Positions 60,491 through 64,000 of a DNA stretch of 64,000 nt are shown here, piece after piece (position 1 is the stretch's first letter; each line of letters opens with the position of its first letter). The translations under genes and the position numbers were made by a program. The DNA comes from UBA4479 sp963974935 (GTDB taxonomy: Bacteria; Pseudomonadota; Alphaproteobacteria; Rhodospirillales; Casp-alpha2), in assembly GCA_963974935.1 (NCBI GenBank), contig CAXBEV010000007.1:100459-164458 (forward strand), written 5' to 3'. The notes beneath the pieces were generated by a model, which did not search any database, was not told the origin of the DNA, and was given only the letters and a program-made list of their open reading frames with translations.

Positions 60491-62074
60491 TTATTTTGCA
60501 GTCTGTCGATTGGCGAATGCCAAAATCAGGAACGACGCCGCGATAAACACCAATGCCAAGGGCGATTTTAGCAAAAACCACGGGTCACTGCCGGACGCGG
60601 AAAATCCGCCCCGAATATATTCTTCCAAGCGCGGCGATAGCAAAAAGCCGATGACGAACGGCAAGATCGAGATATCCAGGCGCTTGAGCGCATACCCGAT
60701 AAAGCCGAAGAACATGACAATCCAAATGGCAATAAAGCCGCCATCCTGTGCATAGACGGCAGTCAACGTGATCAGCAACACGATGGGCAACATGATTGAT
60801 TTGGGCACCCGCACCAAAACCCCGAGCGAGCGCAGGAACATGCCGCCGACGGTCCAATTGAAGATATTAGCGAGCACCATCAGCGAGAACATGGCAAACG
60901 CGACGACCAAGTCCTTGTTGATGATCGTGCCGTAATCTTCGATCACTTTGATCTCGGTAAAACGAAACACCTGCGGGCCCAATGTGAAATCGCCCACGGA
61001 TTCAACAGCGAGAATGATAAAAACGGCAGCAAAGTTGCCCGGAATACCCAAGCTCATCACCGGGATCAGGTTGGCGCCCGAAACGGCGGAGTTTGCGGCT
61101 TCGGTGGCCGCGACGCCTTCAGGAATGCCGGTGCCGAATTTCTCCGGCGTTTTGGAGAACCGCTTCGCCGCATCGTAACCGAGCGTCGCCGCCAGTGTCG
61201 TGCCGATACCGGGCAGCGCACCAATAGCCGTACCGATCAGTGCGGAAATACCGATCCGCGGCAACAACTTGCGCTTCTCGGCCCACCCGAAGGAATTGTC
61301 GCCAAGCGGCGCCATGGCGGTGATTGGAATTTTTTTTATACGATCGCGCGCCGCCTCTTCGATGCCGATGAAAACCTCACCGATGATGAGGACGCCAAGA
61401 ATGGCCGATGAGATCGGCAAGCCGTTGCCAAGTTCCGTGATGCCCATTGTCATGCGCGGCCCGTTCCCCGACAGTGTAGAGCCGACCAGCGCGAGCAGCA
61501 TCCCCAAAACACCGACCATGAAGCCTTTCATCGGTGATGACCCGGAGACCGCCGCCATGAATGAGAGCGAAAGAATAATTAGAGCGCCTTTTTCAGGCAG
61601 GTCCAAAATGGCTTCAATCATTACCGCCAGCACGGGGGCTGCGATGAACAGCACTATATCGCTCAGTGTATCGCCGCAGACCGAACTGAAGTGTGCGACC
61701 TTCAGCGCTTTCGGACCTTGCCCGTTCAAGGTCATCGGGTGCCCGTCGAGCGTCGTCAAATAGGCATCGGGCGTGCCGGGTGTATTGAACAGAATAGCCG
61801 GCACCGCACCGCCGACCGTGGCCCCTTTCATAATGCCGATCAAAAACCCCAAGATCGGCAATAACGCATCGTTACTGACGCCGAACACCCAAATCAAAAC
61901 AGGCAGTGACAACGCCATCGCAAACGGGCCGTTAAGGCCCGGCGTCGCACCGACGGCGATGCCGACGATCAGGCCGACAAAGACCATAACCACAGGCACC
62001 CAGTCGAACAGGCCGTCTGCCGTAAAGAAAACGTCCGTAACACCACGAATAACGTATTCGAAAACAAGTTCCAT
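60491..62074 (-). CDS. tctA: Tripartite tricarboxylate transporter permease, large subunit TctA
   Basis: A 527-aa permease with about 12 helices. The conserved GATPGLNGPFAMALSLPVLIW (TctA signature, first half) and GALPGIGTTLAATLGYDAAKRFS (second half) are both visible. It forms the transport channel with TctB and receives ligand from TctC. It starts 14 bp after the tctB stop. Substrates of the family include citrate, terephthalate, sulfolactate and other organic anions. Confidence 0.95.
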   Translation of the reverse strand: MELVFEYVIRGVTDVFFTADGLFDWVPVVMVFVGLIVGIAVGATPGLNGPFAMALSLPVLIWVFGVSNDALLPILGFLIGIMKGATVGGAVPAILFNTPGTPDAYLTTLDGHPMTLNGQGPKALKVAHFSSVCGDTLSDIVLFIAAPVLAVMIEAILDLPEKGALIILSLSFMAAVSGSSPMKGFMVGVLGMLLALVGSTLSGNGPRMTMGITELGNGLPISSAILGVLIIGEVFIGIEEAARDRIKKIPITAMAPLGDNSFGWAEKRKLLPRIGISALIGTAIGALPGIGTTLAATLGYDAAKRFSKTPEKFGTGIPEGVAATEAANSAVSGANLIPVMSLGIPGNFAAVFIILAVESVGDFTLGPQVFRFTEIKVIEDYGTIINKDLVVAFAMFSLMVLANIFNWTVGGMFLRSLGVLVRVPKSIMLPIVLLITLTAVYAQDGGFIAIWIVMFFGFIGYALKRLDISILPFVIGFLLSPRLEEYIRGGFSASGSDPWFLLKSPLALVFIAASFLILAFANRQTAK

Positions 62075-62088
62075 GCGGACAGCGCGCC

Positions 62089-62697
62089 TTAGTAATCAGC
62101 GTTGGGTGGAAGCAAAACGTTTTTAAGCAACAGATCGAAGATCAAGATCGCGACGGTCAGGGTAATCAAAACCGAAAGCACACTCGCCCAGCGAATGCGG
62201 CCTTCCGTCCAGGCAATAAGCGTGATCGTCATGACAAAGCCGCCGACCACATAGCCGATAAACTTGTAGGGCGCAGTGTCTGACAATGCGCGATACGACG
62301 CATCAAGCCAGCCGAAGGTATTCAGTGCGGCCACCGTCAACGGGCCAAGCCAGTACATGATCGCGAGGCTAATCGCCATGATGACCATGAAGGCGCCCAG
62401 AAATTTGAAATTATCGGACGTCAGTTCACCCGTCGCCGGGACGGCATTCCCCTGCCAGCTTCGATAAAATGACAAACCAAGATGAAGCACGCTGAGAACC
62501 AGCAGAAAAAGAGCTAAAATTATTGGAAAAAACGCGTCGCCCGGCTCTTCACGACCGATCGCGTTGACGAAAAAAAAGCCGGTTGGAATGTCGGCGGGAA
62601 ACCATACGAATAGGGCCAGCAATGCGCCGGCAAGAACAACGACGCCGAACCCGATATCCCACGGGTCCGGCGCCGAACATTTTGACGTCTGGTTCAA
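62089..62697 (-). CDS. tctB: Tripartite tricarboxylate transporter small subunit TctB
   Basis: A 202-aa protein with four membrane helices, somewhat longer than typical TctB. A TTG start is required: no ATG occurs before the first membrane helix, and AGG sits about 7 bases upstream of this TTG. Its start lies 7 bp after the tctC stop, and it is followed by tctA, matching the standard C-B-A order. Confidence 0.9.
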   Translation of the reverse strand: MNQTSKCSAPDPWDIGFGVVVLAGALLALFVWFPADIPTGFFFVNAIGREEPGDAFFPIILALFLLVLSVLHLGLSFYRSWQGNAVPATGELTSDNFKFLGAFMVIMAISLAIMYWLGPLTVAALNTFGWLDASYRALSDTAPYKFIGYVVGGFVMTITLIAWTEGRIRWASVLSVLITLTVAILIFDLLLKNVLLPPNADY

Positions 62698-62704
62698 TGG
62701 AAAC

Positions 62705-63637
62705 CTATTGAACGAGTTTAACGAGTTCTTTGTTGGCAGCGAGGTTGGTTTCCAACTGCGCCTTCAACTCGGCACCCGACATGAACAGTGGGCCTGGCGG
62801 GTATTGCTTAGTTACAAACTTAGCCGTTTTCGACTCTGGATTTTTCAAGACCATGTGTACGGCATCCGTGATCGCTTTGGCAGCTGCCGGATCCATCCCT
62901 TTTGGACCTGCGAGCAGGAATTGGAAACCGAGCCCAGTGTCCAAAACGCCCCGCTCGATCAGCGTTTGCGTATCAGGTGCCTGCACCAAACGTGTCGGCT
63001 CGGCAGATGCCAAGATCACCAACTCACCCGCAGCAACGAGTGGGCCTTGCACGCCACCGCCCCAACCGACGTTGGCATCTTGTGCGACCAACGCGTTGAT
63101 CGCCGATTTGCCGCCTTTACCACGCAGGTGGTTGACGGTGATGCCATAATGCCGCGCGACGACTTCGGCGCCCGCTTGCACTTGGTTGCCCCAGTTCGCC
63201 CAGACGATCTTGGTGCCGGACTTCGCTGCGTTGACCATATCGTCGAGAGTTTTCCAGCCGCTGTCAGTACGGGCCAAAATCGCCATTTGCGAACCCGCCG
63301 TCATGGTCAGATAGGTAAAGTCATCGATGTTGATGTTTTTACCGGCTGGAAAATCGAACGTTGTGTTGATCGCAAGACCCACGGTTTGGCCATCGGCAGG
63401 CGCGTCTTTGAGCTGCGCTGCCATCACGCGGCCACCGCCACCGGCTTTGTTTTCCGGCACAATCCGCCAGCCTTTAAGGGCTTCGAGTTCTTCAGCCAAT
63501 GCACGCGCTTGCGTGTCGGTGCCGCCGCCGGCACCAAAGCCGATCCAAAACTTGATCGGGCCTTTCGGCGCCCAATCGGCGTGCGCAGGACCGGCGAATA
63601 GCGCCAGGGCTGCGATGGCAAATAATAGTCTTTTCAT
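62705..63637 (-). CDS. tctC: Tripartite tricarboxylate transporter solute-binding protein TctC (Bug family)
   Basis: A 310-aa periplasmic protein. A clear Sec signal (MKRLLFAIAALALFAGPAHA) is followed by GPIKFWIGFGAGGGTDTQARALAEEL, the Bug-family start. A conserved GGGGRVMAAQLK loop contributes to carboxylate binding. A GAGGAGTTG SD precedes the ATG. It is the first gene of the leftward tctCBA operon, and the truncated GntR/UTRA gene lies 64 bp upstream in the same direction. Confidence 0.93.
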   Translation of the reverse strand: MKRLLFAIAALALFAGPAHADWAPKGPIKFWIGFGAGGGTDTQARALAEELEALKGWRIVPENKAGGGGRVMAAQLKDAPADGQTVGLAINTTFDFPAGKNINIDDFTYLTMTAGSQMAILARTDSGWKTLDDMVNAAKSGTKIVWANWGNQVQAGAEVVARHYGITVNHLRGKGGKSAINALVAQDANVGWGGGVQGPLVAAGELVILASAEPTRLVQAPDTQTLIERGVLDTGLGFQFLLAGPKGMDPAAAKAITDAVHMVLKNPESKTAKFVTKQYPPGPLFMSGAELKAQLETNLAANKELVKLVQ

Positions 63638-63701
63638 GTTCTCAACTCCTCTGCTTTGATTTTGTGATTGTTATATTCGTTATGGAACTGGTTTTTTCGG
63701 C

Positions 63702-64000
63702 CTAATCAGGGCCGAACTCCTCGGTAATTTCGATGGGTCTATGACCCGGCGGCAACTGATAACGTTGAAACAAAAGCGGCGTGTCTTGGAACGAATAATC
63801 TTTGATATCCCAGATCAGCCCCGTTGTTTTCTGCGGCAGCATGAGGTGCTCGCATGCATGGTCATCCAGGCTATGGCAGAAAACGCTATGCTCCATCCGA
63901 ATGGTCGGTAGATTAAACCGCTCGATCAGCATGCGGTGCAAAGACGACCCATTCAGCTCCTCTGTCGGAATAGTCAGATATTCTTGTCCGTGTTCGTACG
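63702..64000 (-). CDS. GntR/HutC-type regulator, C-terminal (UTRA) part only
   Basis: The frame enters from the right window edge and ends at 63702; about 99 codons are visible. The pattern LHRMLIERFNLPTIRMEHSVF, then DDHACEHLMLPQKTTGLIWDIKDYSFQDTPLLFQRYQLPPG, matches the end of a UTRA ligand-binding domain (RYGL..RAE..., A..L....GTPLL...R..YD..G.P...S...YRGD). The DNA-binding domain would lie outside the window. Located just upstream of tctCBA on the same strand, it is probably its regulator. The family call rests on pattern similarity only. Confidence 0.55.
   Translation of the reverse strand, partial: YEHGQEYLTIPTEELNGSSLHRMLIERFNLPTIRMEHSVFCHSLDDHACEHLMLPQKTTGLIWDIKDYSFQDTPLLFQRYQLPPGHRPIEITEEFGPD

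Noticed and set aside
62564..63601. A 345-codon open frame on the plus strand
   Set aside because: Antisense to tctC and the start of tctB, both with strong motifs; the translated protein is Arg/Cys-rich without any fold signature.
1..64000. tRNA, rRNA, riboswitch or CRISPR features
   Set aside because: No cloverleaf-like, rRNA-conserved, riboswitch-core or regularly spaced repeat sequence was recognised when reading the gaps on both strands; subtle structured RNAs could still be missed by eye.

Overview
This 64 kb window looks like chromosomal DNA from an alphaproteobacterium, probably a free-living, possibly marine member of a Rhodospirillales-like lineage. This is inferred from moderately high GC, densely packed operons with many ATGA stop/start overlaps, and gene content. 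That content includes several ABC, TRAP and TTT solute-uptake systems, SLC5-type sensor kinases, TrhO and a LOG-family protein. No rRNA, tRNA, CRISPR array, phage gene or integrase was seen. The only mobile-element trace is a decayed insertion-sequence remnant near 22.5 kb.

Layout. 0-10 kb: a truncated CmcJ-like oxidoreductase divergent from a LysR regulator; glucokinase; a DehI-family protein; a TauE/SafE exporter, gamma-glutamyltransferase and FMN glutamate-synthase-like trio; a 42-aa ORF coupled to a DUF1028 protein; a GMC oxidoreductase. 10-16 kb: a complete leftward branched-chain-type ABC operon (binding protein, LivH, LivM, LivG, LivF) ending in a protein with a histidine-kinase-dimerisation-like segment that lacks the histidine. 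16-21 kb: a divergent signalling block made of an XRE/DUF2083 regulator with an embedded DHp-like helix pair, a stand-alone receiver, a small two-helix membrane protein and an 889-aa symporter-histidine kinase fusion. 21-24 kb: a DUF2189-like membrane protein, the IS remnant and an orphan MlaF-like ATPase. 24-28 kb: acyl-CoA dehydrogenase, IlvD/Edd dehydratase, GntR/FCD regulator and a SnoaL-like protein.

28-35 kb: a transport and hydrolysis operon behind a near-consensus sigma-54 promoter. It encodes a binding protein, LivH, a single LivM-LivG-LivF triple-fusion protein, a cytosine-deaminase-like amidohydrolase and an amidase, and looks like a nitrogen-scavenging pathway for an amide, ureide or heterocycle. 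35-48 kb: an ABC exporter, a DadA-like dehydrogenase with a TRAP-TAXI importer, and a LysR regulator followed by four coupled genes. Those four resemble an opine/amino-acid (Hcn/Oox-type) dehydrogenase with two different DAO-family subunits.

48-64 kb: a beta-CASP metallo-hydrolase, an acyl-CoA ligase coupled to a ketopantoate-reductase-like protein, a dihaem cytochrome c followed by a strong terminator, an aminotransferase-TrhO-GST operon, a stand-alone cyclic-nucleotide-binding domain, a ThDP enzyme next to a binding-protein-fold protein without signal peptide, a secreted SUMF1-like protein without the FGE cysteines, and a TctABC importer preceded by a truncated GntR/UTRA regulator.

The most unusual points are the DHp-like modules in non-kinase proteins around the symporter kinase, the triple-fused Liv transporter under a sigma-54 promoter, the amidohydrolase with Asn at the usual metal-binding Asp, and the two-DAO dehydrogenase operon. 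All assignments come from reading the sequence without database searches.
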